From positions 1-64,000 of the forward strand of contig CALWSP010000001.1 in assembly GCA_944384235.1 (NCBI GenBank): 64,000 nucleotides of DNA, written 5' to 3'. Positions 6,741-15,694 of the stretch are shown here, in pieces (position 1 is the first letter of the stretch; each line of letters begins with the position of its first letter). A program made the position numbers and the translations under genes. The stretch is from an uncultured Clostridia bacterium (GTDB taxonomy: Bacteria; Bacillota; Clostridia; Lachnospirales; CAG-274). The notes beneath the pieces were generated by a model that was not told the DNA's origin, did not search any database, and saw only the letters and a list, made by a program, of their open reading frames with translations.

Positions 6741-6767
6741 GGAATTAGTCTAACTAATTCCTTTTTT
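6741..6767 (+). terminator. Rho-independent terminator
   Basis: GGAATTAG (6741-6748) pairs with CTAATTCC (6754-6761), followed by six T. It could end transcription through the CRISPR region. The following 6768-6950 holds no gene I can support. Confidence 0.7.
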
Positions 6768-6951
6768 CCTGCCTTTTTCACTATTTTTTCAATTATTATA
6801 TAATTTTTATCTAAAATTTGAAGAATCTTTTTAGTATAAGAAGGCTAAAACGGTTGAAGAAAATAGCGATGTTATTTTAATATTTAGAGAGTGGAAAAAT
6901 TGAATTAAGAATTAAATTTATATTTTATAAAAGATAGGAGAAAACTATTTA

Positions 6952-7020
6952 ATGGCTTTGGGTGTGATATTTTTTATTATAGTGATTTTTATAATTTTAC
7001 TATTATTATTAAATAAATGA
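6952..7020 (+). CDS. 22-residue single-pass membrane microprotein
   Basis: ATG at 6952 is preceded by TAGGAGAAAAC, a good RBS. The peptide begins MALGVIFFIIVIFII, continues as an unbroken run of aliphatic residues and ends LLNK. It is almost entirely one predicted transmembrane helix with a polar C-terminal tail. A terminator follows at 7036. Size and composition resemble small membrane peptides (regulators or type I toxin-like), but there is no sequence family I recognise. The RBS and placement make it more than a random ORF. Confidence 0.45.
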   Translation: MALGVIFFIIVIFIILLLLLNK

Positions 7021-7035
7021 ATTAAGGGGACAAAA

Positions 7036-7064
7036 AAATCAGCATTAATATGCTGATTTTTTTT
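7036..7064 (-). terminator. Bidirectional terminator
   Basis: AATCAGCAT and ATGCTGATT pair around a short TAAT loop, with T runs on both strands (seven T minus, eight T plus). It serves both the microprotein gene and the minus-strand sulfur/selenium operon. Confidence 0.85.
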
Positions 7065-7293
7065 AAAGATACATTTCAGTTATTTGTTCAAATTCTGGCA
7101 AAGAGTTAAGAATATTTTCAGGTATTTGATTATAAATTGAAATATCCATTTCAAAGGCCAGACCACAACCTGCTGACATATTTCTTGGGACTGGGATTAG
7201 CCTACCAAAATACCCAGAGGATATTAAAATATCCTCTGTTTCTAAAGCATCAGCTGTTGTATAGAAAGACATAATTTTTTTTAATTTTTTCAT
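7063..7293 (-). CDS. DUF3343 protein, putative sulfur/selenium carrier
   Basis: A 76-residue protein with the DUF3343 pattern: FYTTADALETEDILISSGYFGRL near the N-terminus, then PRNMSAGCGLAFEM with the conserved Cys-Gly. DUF3343 proteins are found beside YedF/YedE and cysteine desulfurase/selenocysteine lyase-like enzymes and are proposed Se/S handling partners. Its start overlaps the stop of the preceding TusA-like gene by 4 bases, implying translational coupling. The biochemical role is unproven. Confidence 0.8.
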   Translation of the reverse strand: MKKLKKIMSFYTTADALETEDILISSGYFGRLIPVPRNMSAGCGLAFEMDISIYNQIPENILNSLPEFEQITEMYL

Positions 7294-7499
7294 ACATTAA
7301 ATTTAATTTCAAATTCTTTTTCTAAATTGGTTACAGTATATTTTATGTTATACTGGTTTAAAGTTACTTCTATATTTTTTCTTGTGTGAGCTTCATCGCC
7401 TAAAACTACGATTTCTTCATTGTTATAATCATCAAGAGCGTCAAGTGTGAGCAAAACTGGTTCTGGGCAAGAAAGACCTCTTACATCAATTTTAACCAT
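7290..7499 (-). CDS. yedF: TusA/YedF-like sulfurtransferase
   Basis: A 69-residue TusA-fold protein. DVRGLSCPEPVLLT contains the CPxP motif whose Cys carries a persulfide (or selenium) in this family. It lacks the C-terminal DsrE-like domain of long YedF proteins; DUF3343 is encoded separately downstream. The start overlaps the yedE stop by one base (TAATG). Confidence 0.85.
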   Translation of the reverse strand: MVKIDVRGLSCPEPVLLTLDALDDYNNEEIVVLGDEAHTRKNIEVTLNQYNIKYTVTNLEKEFEIKFNV

Positions 7500-8587
7500 T
7501 ATTTAGCACCTCCTAATTTTCTTTTTTTACAATTTACAATTGCAATTACAAACAAGATTAGGATTGAAAGCACAAGAGTTATTTTACCGTTTAAACTTGG
7601 ACCTCCTAAGCTATCAGCAGAGGCAGCAGAGCTTGCTAGGCCGAAATTATGTGCAAAAGCAGCACCAATTAACATACCTAAAAATGTGATTGCTGAATCT
7701 GTTGAGCCTTGACCAGCTAAAATGAGTTGTCTAAGAGGGCAACCACCAGCTAAAACAGCAGCAAAACCAACTGCGTAAAGGCCTAAAAAGTTCCAAAGAT
7801 GTTGAGCGTGAGCAATAGGTTGGTTTGAAAAGGAAAGGTTAAAGTTTGACGTTGCAAGGTTATAAACAAGCAATGTCACAAAAAGCCCACCTATAATGCT
7901 AATTAAATTAAAGTTTTTAATTAATATTATATCTCTAAAGCTACCAGCAAAGCAAATTCTATTTTTTTGTGCTATTGCACCAAAAATTATAGCAACTAAA
8001 AGCGAAACTAAAATTGGAGCGTGAGCACTTCCAGGACCTTTTTGGCTTACAGCTAAAAGGCTTGTGAAGAGAGATAAAATTAAGATAATTACCATTATTG
8101 CTGGGAGAATGTAGCCATTTGAGGAATTAACTTCATAAGCTCTACCGAGGCTAAAGCCTTTTTTTAGGAAAAACGAGCCTGTGAAAATTCCTAAAACAAA
8201 GCCAACTAAACCTACATAGGCATTTAAGTCACCAGATGACATTCGTATTATAAGCCTTAAAGGGCAACCTAAAAAGATTAAAGCACCTATCATTATTATA
8301 AAACCTAAAACAAACCTAACAAGAGGAGAGGAACCAGCTGTTGCTTTAAATTCCTTTGTTAAAAGGGAAATTATGAAAGAGCCTAAGACAAAGCCCATAA
8401 TTTCTGGGCGTGCATACTGAACAGTTTCTGCACTATGTAGTTTTAATGCACCAGCAGTATCTCGAATGAAACAAGCTACGCAAATAGCCATATTTGCTGG
8501 GTTTCCGAAAAGTGCAAGGGATATAGCTAAAAGACCTACTATAACACCTGAAAGAGCTAAAAAAAGTTTAGAATTAAAAATGTTCAT
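7499..8587 (-). CDS. yedE: YedE-family membrane transporter (sulfur/selenium compound)
   Basis: A 362-residue polytopic inner-membrane protein of the YeeE/YedE family, with two repeats each carrying a conserved GCPLR (LGCPLRLI, GGCPLRQLI) and further Cys (CVACFIRD, NRICFAGSFRD). Family members import thiosulfate (YeeE/TsuA) or are linked to selenium metabolism (YedE/FdhT). The flanking yedF, DUF3343 and desulfurase genes fit the latter, though no selD or Sec gene is in the window. It starts 2 bases after the desulfurase stop. Confidence 0.85.
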   Translation of the reverse strand: MNIFNSKLFLALSGVIVGLLAISLALFGNPANMAICVACFIRDTAGALKLHSAETVQYARPEIMGFVLGSFIISLLTKEFKATAGSSPLVRFVLGFIIMIGALIFLGCPLRLIIRMSSGDLNAYVGLVGFVLGIFTGSFFLKKGFSLGRAYEVNSSNGYILPAIMVIILILSLFTSLLAVSQKGPGSAHAPILVSLLVAIIFGAIAQKNRICFAGSFRDIILIKNFNLISIIGGLFVTLLVYNLATSNFNLSFSNQPIAHAQHLWNFLGLYAVGFAAVLAGGCPLRQLILAGQGSTDSAITFLGMLIGAAFAHNFGLASSAASADSLGGPSLNGKITLVLSILILFVIAIVNCKKRKLGGAK

Positions 8588-8589
8588 TT

Positions 8590-9732
8590 TTATACCTCGT
8601 TTTTTATAATTTCTTTTAGAGAAGAAACTGCATAATCTATTTCTTCTTTTGTGTTATAAAAACCAAAGCTAAACCTAACAGCACCTTGTTCTTTTGTTCC
8701 TAAGCTAGTGTGAAGAAGAGGAGCACAATGAGCCCCAGCTCTTGTTAAAATGTTATATTTTTGGCTTAGAATGTCGCTTACATAGGCTGAATCTAAGTTT
8801 AAAATGTTTAGGGACAAAATAGGTGTTCTGTATTTAGAGGAAAAATCTCCATAAATAGTTATTTCTTTTATAGCTTTGATTTTATTATAGAAATAGAAAA
8901 GTAGTTCTATTTCTTTTTGGTGAATTTTATCTACTGTATTTTCTTGGATAAAATTTACAGCAGATAAAAGACCAGCTATGCCGTGGGAATTTAATGTGCC
9001 AGCTTCTAGCAACTCAGGCATTTTATCTGGTTGAAATTTATCAAAGCTATGCGTGCCACTTCCTCCTGATTTGAGAGGATTTATTTTTATGCTTTTTTTT
9101 ACATAAATGCCACCTGTTCCCTGTGGGCCCATTAGACCTTTATGGCCTGTGAAACATAAAACATCTATTTTGTTTTTTTGGACATCAACAGGGATAGTGC
9201 CAAGGGTTTGAGAAGCATCGAGTAATAAAAGTAGGTTATATTTTTCTTTTAGAGTTGTGAAAAAATTTAGGTTTATTACATTTCCTAAGACATTTGAACT
9301 ATGGTTTAAAACAAAGGCTTTTGTGTTTTTATTAACAAGAGTTTCTATGCTTTCATAGTTTAAAAGACCTTTTTCATTAATTTGAATGTAGTGTATTTTT
9401 ACACCTTGTTGTTCTAAAAGATAAAGTGGCCTTAAAACTGAATTATGTTCTGTGACAGTTGTTATTATTTCATCTCCAGAGTTAAAAAGCCCTTTTATTG
9501 CAGTGTTTAACGCTTCTGTTGCATTTGACATAAATGAGATTGTGAGAGGGCTTTCAGCATTAATTAAACTAGAAAGGGCTTTTCTTGCTTTATAGACCAT
9601 TCTAGAAGTGTTTAAGCTTAAAGTATGTGCACCTCTGCCTGCATTTGTCATTGTGGTCATAGCTTCTGATGCTGATTTTACAACACAGTCTGGTCGTTTT
9701 AAAGTTGTTGCAGCATTATCAAAATAGACCAT
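8590..9732 (-). CDS. Class V aminotransferase, cysteine desulfurase/selenocysteine lyase-like
   Basis: A 380-residue PLP enzyme starting MVYFDNAATTLKRP behind AAGGAGG; a 20-residue longer ORF has no RBS. The PLP lysine is in TGHKGLMGPQGTGG and the active-site Cys in RAGAHCAPLLH, as in SufS/CsdA-type group II desulfurases. It would release sulfur or selenium from Cys/Sec and pass it to the TusA-like partner encoded next. It is the first gene of a tightly packed four-gene operon. Confidence 0.88.
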   Translation of the reverse strand: MVYFDNAATTLKRPDCVVKSASEAMTTMTNAGRGAHTLSLNTSRMVYKARKALSSLINAESPLTISFMSNATEALNTAIKGLFNSGDEIITTVTEHNSVLRPLYLLEQQGVKIHYIQINEKGLLNYESIETLVNKNTKAFVLNHSSNVLGNVINLNFFTTLKEKYNLLLLLDASQTLGTIPVDVQKNKIDVLCFTGHKGLMGPQGTGGIYVKKSIKINPLKSGGSGTHSFDKFQPDKMPELLEAGTLNSHGIAGLLSAVNFIQENTVDKIHQKEIELLFYFYNKIKAIKEITIYGDFSSKYRTPILSLNILNLDSAYVSDILSQKYNILTRAGAHCAPLLHTSLGTKEQGAVRFSFGFYNTKEEIDYAVSSLKEIIKNEV

Positions 9733-9782
9733 ATATTCCTCCTTATGACGCCCGTTTGGGTACCGATTAATAATACTTAGAT

Positions 9783-9811
9783 ATTTTAGCATAATATAAA
9801 ATATTTGTAAA
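9783..9811 (-). promoter_or_regulatory. Promoter of the desulfurase operon
   Basis: On the minus strand: -35 TTTACA (9811-9806), 17-bp spacer, -10 TAAAAT (9788-9783), about 50 bases before the ATG at 9732. Confidence 0.5.
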
Positions 9812-9828
9812 GAAACAAATATTAGTGA

Positions 9829-9856
9829 TTGTGTTTTTTATTTAATATGTTATAAT
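9829..9856 (+). promoter_or_regulatory. Promoter of the GGDEF-EAL gene
   Basis: TTGTGT at 9829-9834 and TATAAT at 9851-9856 with a 16-bp spacer, 60 bases before the start codon. Divergent from the desulfurase promoter. Confidence 0.5.
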
Positions 9857-9916
9857 AAAAATATAGAAATTTATTAAAATTAAATTATTTATAGATAATA
9901 ATTTTTTGGAGGATAT

Positions 9917-11851
9917 ATGACAAGGTTTGTTATACATTATGATATTGCCGCTTTAATTATTATAATAACTACTATGTTGAATTTCTTTTGCAAAAAGAAT
10001 GTGCATACAAAAAAGTCCAACCTTTTTTCTTTAGTTATTATATTTGCTTTTTTTTTAACTATTTTTGATTTAATGTCTTGTTACACAATAAGCAATTATA
10101 ATGGGTTTCCTGAGGTGTTAAATTTAATTATTAACCATTTATATTTAATAGCGTTAAATTCAACAGGAGCTTTATATACAGCTTATATTATATTAAATGC
10201 TAAAAATGGGAAAGAAATTAACTGGTATGACAAATTGATTTTGATTTTACCAATAACATTAGATATTATTTTGATTTTATCAAACAATTTTACAAATTAT
10301 ATATTTTACTTTGACAAAGCTGGATATTACCATCAAGGCAAATATATGCCTATTTTATATTTAAACTATGTTATATACATATTATATTCTATTTGTATTG
10401 TTTTAAAGTATAAAAAAAGGTTTAATTTTATTAACAGAATTCCTGTTTATTTTTACTCTATTTTATATTTATTTACTGTTATATTTGAAATGAAATACAG
10501 TAATATTTTAATTATACCTTTTGTTATATCTGTTTCTTGTTTATTAATTTATTTAGCTCTTGAAAACCCTGAAAATTATTTTGACAAAGTTACAGGAGTA
10601 TACAACAGAAGTGCTTTTGTTGAAATTATGAAGTTAAACATTGAAAAGGGCAGAAAAAACTTTACTATTGGTGTGCAAATTAAGGGAATGAAGTATATTG
10701 CAGACGCTTTAGGAAACGAAAACGAGAACAAAGTTTTAAAGGAAATTGCTAATTATTTTGTTGAAATATCTGGATTAAAAAATGTGTTTTATGTTTCAGA
10801 ATACACTTTTGTTATTTTAATTAACAGCAAAGATGGAAACCACAAAGAAATTATTAAAAAGATTAAAGATAGATTTTCTCATATTTTTGAAGTTAGTAAA
10901 ATAGGTTTTTCTCTTGACAGTGCAATTTGTGTTGTGGACGACGAGTTTGAAATTGAAAGGCCAGACGACCTTTTAGCTAGTGTTGAATATTCTATAAAAA
11001 ATTGTGAATTGTATGGGGATAATTCTATTATTGTATATGCTGACAAGGCAAGCCTTGAAAAGGGTAGAAGGGAAAACCAAATTTTACATATTGTTAAAGA
11101 TGCTATTAAAAAAGAAAAGTTTGAAGTTTATTTCCAGCCTATTTACGACAACAAGAAAAAAGCCATTACATCAGCTGAAGCAATTATTAGGTTATTTGAC
11201 GACAAATTTGGACAAATTAGTTCGGAAGAGTTTATTGTTCTTTCTGAAAGAAACGGCCTTATTGTTGACATTGGGAACATTGTTTTAAAGAAAGTTTGCC
11301 AATTTATTAATAAATATAGGATTTGGGAAATGGGCATAGAAAAAATTGATGTGAACCTTTCTGTTGTTCAATGTATGAAAGATGATTTATATGTTGATAT
11401 TTTAAATATTATAAAAGAATATAACATTCCTAAGGGTATGGTTAATTTTGAAATAACAGAAACTGCAACATACATTTCTAAAAACAACCTTAAAAACAAT
11501 ATGGAAATGCTTAAAAAAGAGGGAATTAGCTTTGCTATGGACGATTTTGGAACGGGCTTTGCAAATATGAACAGCATTATTGAGTTTCCTTTTGATATTA
11601 TTAAAATTGACAAGTCTATGCTTTGGCTTGCTATGGAAAGTGAAAAGTCTATGTGTATATTAAGGTATATGATTGATATGTTAAAGGCTATGAATTTGAA
11701 AATTATTGTTGAGGGCATTGAAACAACAGAGCATATTAAGCTTTTGGAGAAACTTGGTTGCAATTATTTTCAAGGGTATTTCTTTTCAAAGCCAATTAAC
11801 GAAAATGATTTTGTAAAATTTATTAAAGAAAAAGAATTTAAAGTTGATTAA
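9917..11851 (+). CDS. Membrane GGDEF(degenerate)-EAL c-di-GMP phosphodiesterase
   Basis: A 644-residue protein with RBS GGAGG. About seven hydrophobic segments occupy residues 1-220. A GGDEF-fold domain follows (GVYNRSAFVEIM...), whose signature loop is replaced by SEYTF, so cyclase activity is unlikely. The C-terminal EAL domain (about 390-640) has EAIIRL for EALLR, FEITETA, DDFGTGFANMN, IKIDKSM and VEGIET, so the metal-binding acidic residues of active phosphodiesterases appear present. It is a probable c-di-GMP hydrolase at the membrane. It sits before a diguanylate cyclase gene, and the window also holds a PilZ cellulose synthase. Confidence 0.85.
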   Translation: MTRFVIHYDIAALIIIITTMLNFFCKKNVHTKKSNLFSLVIIFAFFLTIFDLMSCYTISNYNGFPEVLNLIINHLYLIALNSTGALYTAYIILNAKNGKEINWYDKLILILPITLDIILILSNNFTNYIFYFDKAGYYHQGKYMPILYLNYVIYILYSICIVLKYKKRFNFINRIPVYFYSILYLFTVIFEMKYSNILIIPFVISVSCLLIYLALENPENYFDKVTGVYNRSAFVEIMKLNIEKGRKNFTIGVQIKGMKYIADALGNENENKVLKEIANYFVEISGLKNVFYVSEYTFVILINSKDGNHKEIIKKIKDRFSHIFEVSKIGFSLDSAICVVDDEFEIERPDDLLASVEYSIKNCELYGDNSIIVYADKASLEKGRRENQILHIVKDAIKKEKFEVYFQPIYDNKKKAITSAEAIIRLFDDKFGQISSEEFIVLSERNGLIVDIGNIVLKKVCQFINKYRIWEMGIEKIDVNLSVVQCMKDDLYVDILNIIKEYNIPKGMVNFEITETATYISKNNLKNNMEMLKKEGISFAMDDFGTGFANMNSIIEFPFDIIKIDKSMLWLAMESEKSMCILRYMIDMLKAMNLKIIVEGIETTEHIKLLEKLGCNYFQGYFFSKPINENDFVKFIKEKEFKVD

Positions 11852-12161
11852 AAATTTTGTTGTTTATATTAAGAGAAAGGCATTTTTTAGCAGATTTTTA
11901 ATATAATAGTTATAATTTATTAATTATATATATATTGTTAGTTTTATTATAATAGAAATATTTATAGATATATATAATACATATTATATATATAAATTAA
12001 AAAAAATAGAGGAAGAAAGCCATTGACTAATTGATTAAAATATTGTAATATAAGTATAAGTATTAAATTTATTTGATTATAATTTTTTTGTTATATGAAT
12101 TATAATTTTTTTGCTATGCAATAATATTGGTTAATTGTAATTGGTTTTTGGAGGAGCGTTT
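11852..12161 (+). other. AT-rich intergenic region
   Basis: 310 bases, almost entirely A and T. Two direct copies of ATTATAATTTTTTTG lie at 12076-12090 and 12099-12113, just before the cyclase gene. They may be -10-like or regulator-binding sequences. No coding potential. Confidence 0.5.
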
Positions 12162-12998
12162 ATGACTAGATATGAAGCCTATTTAACGATTGAAAAACTG
12201 AAAATGGTTTTTAATATGGTTAGGCTTGTTGATGTTGAACTGGCTAACGAATATAGTATTGATGAATATGGTAATTTTATTAAATCGCCGTATAAGTGTT
12301 ATGCTGTTTGGAAGCACGGAAAAAGGTGTGACAACTGCATATCAGCCAGAGCACTTATTAAAAAGAAGAAAATGACAAAATATGACTTTGTGGACGATAC
12401 AGTTTATAATGTTATTGCTATGTATGTTGAAATAGAAGATGAAAGTTACATAATTGAAATGATTACTCAAATTACTGACGAGATTTTATTTTCGGCGTAT
12501 GGTAAAAATGATTTTATTGACAAAATATTTAAATATAACAAAAAAATTTATTTTGACACATTAACAGGTACATATAATAGACAGTATTACGAAGACCAAT
12601 TAAAAGGGCTTTTGAATTTGCGTTCTGTGGCTATGATTGACATTGACAATTTTAAGCAAATTAACGATAATTTTGGACATACAGTTGGAGATATGGTTTT
12701 AAAGGAAGCAGGTTTGACTATTTCAAAGGCTATTGACGAAGATGATGTTGTTGTTAGATATGGCGGAGATGAATTTTTAGTTGTTTGTCAGGATAATGAA
12801 AGTGATAGTTTTAAAAATAAACTTGAAAATATTAGAGTTGGAATAAACAATATTATCATAGATGGTTTTGATGACATTTGTGTTACGGCAAGTGTTGGCG
12901 GAGTTTATAAGGTTGAAAGTGGCAAGGAGATTATAGACGAAGCTGATAAAATGCTATATGTTTCAAAGAAAAACAAAAATATGACAAGTGTTATTTAA
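12162..12998 (+). CDS. Diguanylate cyclase with Cys-containing sensor domain
   Basis: A 278-residue soluble protein. ATG at 12162 follows GGAGGAG; a TTG 21 bases earlier contains the RBS and is not the start. The N-terminal ~125 residues look PAS-like and carry CYAVWKHGKRCDNC (Cys-x9-Cys-x2-Cys), a possible metal or redox site. The C-terminal GGDEF domain has DTLTGTYNRQYYE, DIDNFKQINDNFGH and the active signature RYGGDEFLV. It makes c-di-GMP from two GTP. It follows the EAL gene in the same orientation but has its own long leader. Confidence 0.88.
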   Translation: MTRYEAYLTIEKLKMVFNMVRLVDVELANEYSIDEYGNFIKSPYKCYAVWKHGKRCDNCISARALIKKKKMTKYDFVDDTVYNVIAMYVEIEDESYIIEMITQITDEILFSAYGKNDFIDKIFKYNKKIYFDTLTGTYNRQYYEDQLKGLLNLRSVAMIDIDNFKQINDNFGHTVGDMVLKEAGLTISKAIDEDDVVVRYGGDEFLVVCQDNESDSFKNKLENIRVGINNIIIDGFDDICVTASVGGVYKVESGKEIIDEADKMLYVSKKNKNMTSVI

Positions 12999-13004
12999 TT
13001 GGGG

Positions 13005-13066
13005 ACAGGGATTTAATATTATAATGCTGTTTTTAGTGCATTATTTATATTAAATTCCTGTTTTTG
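13005..13066 (+). terminator. Long-stem terminator after the cyclase
   Basis: CAGGG-ATTTAATAT...ATAATGC pairs with GCATTAT...ATATTAAAT-TCCTG across a small loop, followed by five T. Confidence 0.7.
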
Positions 13067-13092
13067 TTTAACATAGATTTTGGAGGTTTTAT

Positions 13093-13815
13093 ATGAAAAT
13101 GCAACAAATGCTTAGTCTTGTTAGAAGATGTGTGCAAGACTACAATATGATAGAAGATGGAGATAGAATTGCTTTAGGTATTTCTGGTGGCAAGGACAGT
13201 TTAGCTATGTTAGCTGTGTTAAAGGCTTTACAAAGATTTTACCCTAAAAAATTTGAGCTTGAGGCTATTACTGTGAACATAGGGTTTGAAGGAATGGACT
13301 TTACTCCTGTTAAAGAGTATTGCAAGAAAATTGGTGTTAATTACACTATTGTTGACACTGACATTGGGGAAATTGTTTTTGATGAAAGAAAAGAGAAAAA
13401 CCCTTGTGCTTTATGTGCTAAAATGAGAAAAGGGGCATTAAATACTAAGGTTGAAGAACTTGGTTGCAACAAAATTGCTTTAGGGCACAACAGAGATGAT
13501 GTTATTGAAACTTTTTTAATGGCTCTTTTATATGAGGGAAGAATACATTGTTTTAGCCCATATACATATTTAAGCAGGAAAAAAATTGCTTCAATTAGGC
13601 CACTTATTTATGTGCCTGAAAAAGATGTTTTGGGTTTTGCTAGAAGAGAGGGGTTACCTGTGGTTAAAAGCACTTGCCCTGTTGACGGAAAGACAACTAG
13701 AGAGGATATTAAAAATCTTGTTAAAGAGTATGGTTTAAAATTTGACCATTTTGAGGACAGGACATTTAACGCTATAAAAAGGTCACCTATTGAGGGTTGG
13801 AAGGTTGAGGATTAA
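13093..13815 (+). CDS. ttcA: TtcA-like tRNA 2-thiolation PP-loop enzyme
   Basis: A 240-residue protein with the N-type ATP pyrophosphatase loop SGGKDSLAM, the CALCAKMR motif (two Cys for an Fe-S cluster) and GHNRDDVIETFLMAL. The third cluster Cys is in KSTCPVDGKT. In the family it thiolates C32 of tRNA. The RBS GGAGG precedes ATG. Its stop overlaps the next start in TAATG. Confidence 0.85.
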   Translation: MKMQQMLSLVRRCVQDYNMIEDGDRIALGISGGKDSLAMLAVLKALQRFYPKKFELEAITVNIGFEGMDFTPVKEYCKKIGVNYTIVDTDIGEIVFDERKEKNPCALCAKMRKGALNTKVEELGCNKIALGHNRDDVIETFLMALLYEGRIHCFSPYTYLSRKKIASIRPLIYVPEKDVLGFARREGLPVVKSTCPVDGKTTREDIKNLVKEYGLKFDHFEDRTFNAIKRSPIEGWKVED

Positions 13816-14858
13816 TGGCAAGTTATCACGAAGAAGTTAGCAACAATTTAACAATTAGATTAAGACATATTTTAAATGAATTACCTGACTTTTGCAAAGA
13901 GTTTTTTTTAGCTATTTCAAACAGTAGTGAAATTAGAACTAGAGTTGGTTATGCTTATGATTTAAAGATTTTTTTTAATTACTTAACAAGCGAGTGTGAC
14001 AAGTTTAAGGGTGTAGAAATTAAAGATTTTAAAATTGAAATGCTTAACGATATAAAAGCAATTGATATTAACGAATTTTTAGAATATACTGAGTATTATT
14101 TAAACGAGTGTGGGGAAGAACTTACAAACAGCGAAAACGGAAAGTCAAGAAAGCTAGCTGCTATTAGAGGAATATTTAAGTATTTTTACAAGATGGAAAA
14201 AATTAATGCAAACCCTGCTGAGCTTGTTAACTCGCCTAAAATTCACGAAAAGGAAATAATTAGGTTAGAGCCTAACGAGGCAGCTGACTTGTTAGACATT
14301 GTTGAAAATGGAGAAAAGTTGACTGAGGGCGAAAAAAGGTTTCACAACAAAACAAGTAAAAGAGATTTAGCTATTATAACTTTACTTCTTGGAACAGGAA
14401 TTAGAGTTTCTGAGTGTGTGGGAATAGATATTGATGATATTAATTTTGAGGTAAATGGTTTAAAAGTTGTGCGAAAAGGCGGAAACGAAATGGTTATCTA
14501 TTTTGGAGATGAAGTTGAAAGTGCTTTAAAAGACTATTTAGAGGAAAGAAGAAAAATGAAGCCAAAAGACGGGCACGAAAATGCTTTGTTTTTATCTTTA
14601 CAAAACAAAAGAATTGGTGTTAGAAGCATTGAACTTCTTGTTAAAAAATACGCACAAAAAGTTACTACTTTAAAGAAAATATCACCTCACAAATTAAGAG
14701 CAACTTATGGAACAACTTTATATAAGGAAACAGGTGACATTTATTTAGTTGCAGATGTGTTAGGACATAGAGATGTTAACACTACTAAAAAGCATTATGC
14801 ACAAATGCAAGACGAAAACAGAAGAAAGGCAGCAAAGGCAGTTAAACTGAGAGAATAG
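13815..14858 (+). CDS. Xer-type tyrosine recombinase
   Basis: A 347-residue protein with an N-terminal SAM-like/core-binding region and a C-terminal catalytic domain. Catalytic residues: Arg in GTGIRVSE, HKLR box (SPHKLRATYG), LGHRDVNTT and nucleophile Tyr in KKHYAQM. The length and long N-terminal region resemble single-recombinase Xer proteins. The operon with ttcA and a TPR gene argues for a chromosomal housekeeping Xer rather than a phage integrase. No dif site was identified in the window. Confidence 0.8.
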   Translation: MASYHEEVSNNLTIRLRHILNELPDFCKEFFLAISNSSEIRTRVGYAYDLKIFFNYLTSECDKFKGVEIKDFKIEMLNDIKAIDINEFLEYTEYYLNECGEELTNSENGKSRKLAAIRGIFKYFYKMEKINANPAELVNSPKIHEKEIIRLEPNEAADLLDIVENGEKLTEGEKRFHNKTSKRDLAIITLLLGTGIRVSECVGIDIDDINFEVNGLKVVRKGGNEMVIYFGDEVESALKDYLEERRKMKPKDGHENALFLSLQNKRIGVRSIELLVKKYAQKVTTLKKISPHKLRATYGTTLYKETGDIYLVADVLGHRDVNTTKKHYAQMQDENRRKAAKAVKLRE

Positions 14859-14866
14859 GTGATTTA

Positions 14867-15667
14867 ATGGACTGGAACAAAGAAGCTCTTAAGCTTATTG
14901 AAAAAGAATGTTGGTTAGAGGCTCAAGATGCTTTAAAAAAGGCTGTTAAGGAAGAGCCTAGTTGCAAAAGCTACAACAACTTAGGTGTTTTTTATATTGA
15001 CAACGGCATTCAAAACAAGTTAGATAAATTTGTTGACAACTCTAAACAAGGTTACAGTTATTTAGAGATGGCTAGTTTATATGACATTGAATATAAAAAT
15101 TTAATTGCTAGAGCTGAATACAACTATCATTATGGTAGTGTGGAAAAAGCTTGTTCTTTATATAAAAAAGCATCTGAAATTGATTGCAATTTTAGGGTTT
15201 TAAACAACTTAGCTTGTAGTTTATACAAAGTTTGTGATTACATAAAAGCAAGTATATATTTTGACAAGGCTTTAAAAATTGCTGAAAATAATGTTGACGA
15301 CATTAAAATTTCTTATTGTTATTCTCTTTTAAAGTGTAAAAGCGATTATAGACACATTTTGGAGAGCATTAGCAAAGAAAAGTGGACAGCTCTTGACAGA
15401 TTTGTTTTATATTATTTTAGTGAAAATTATGAAAGAGCTTTTGAAATTGCTAACGATGTGATTGAAAGCTGGGAGTTTGAACTTCCTGTTTTAGCTATGA
15501 TTTACGATTGTTTTCAAAGGTTTGACATTACAAAGTTGAAATTATTTGATGCAGAAATTATAAAAATGTTGGGAAATGAAGAAAAGAGAAAAGAGTATAT
15601 AAGAAAATACACATATTTACCAGTTATGTTATGGCAATGTAAATATATAGGTTGCAACAAGCACTAA
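14867..15667 (+). CDS. TPR-repeat protein of unknown function
   Basis: A 266-residue protein built of TPR-like helical pairs (LEAQDALKKAVKEEP, YNNLGVFYIDNG, EKACSLYKKASEID, CDYIKASIYFDKALKIA). No signal peptide. Eight bases separate it from the recombinase, so it is probably co-transcribed. TPR proteins mediate protein contacts; no partner is evident. Confidence 0.75.
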   Translation: MDWNKEALKLIEKECWLEAQDALKKAVKEEPSCKSYNNLGVFYIDNGIQNKLDKFVDNSKQGYSYLEMASLYDIEYKNLIARAEYNYHYGSVEKACSLYKKASEIDCNFRVLNNLACSLYKVCDYIKASIYFDKALKIAENNVDDIKISYCYSLLKCKSDYRHILESISKEKWTALDRFVLYYFSENYERAFEIANDVIESWEFELPVLAMIYDCFQRFDITKLKLFDAEIIKMLGNEEKRKEYIRKYTYLPVMLWQCKYIGCNKH

Positions 15668-15694
15668 TTTATATTAATGGGGGAGAAAAAAGTT

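Noticed and set aside
6771-6950. Possible peptide remnant (KAKTVEENSDVILIFREW) between the repeats and the microprotein
   Set aside because: It is about 22 codons, without start or RBS; too little to support a gene.
7063-9732. Selenocysteine-encoding TGA in the sulfur/selenium operon
   Set aside because: All four frames are complete with Cys at the active sites; no TGA needs to be read through.
13815-14858. Phage integrase marking a prophage
   Set aside because: The Xer-like recombinase is in an operon with ttcA and a TPR gene, with no phage genes or att repeats seen.
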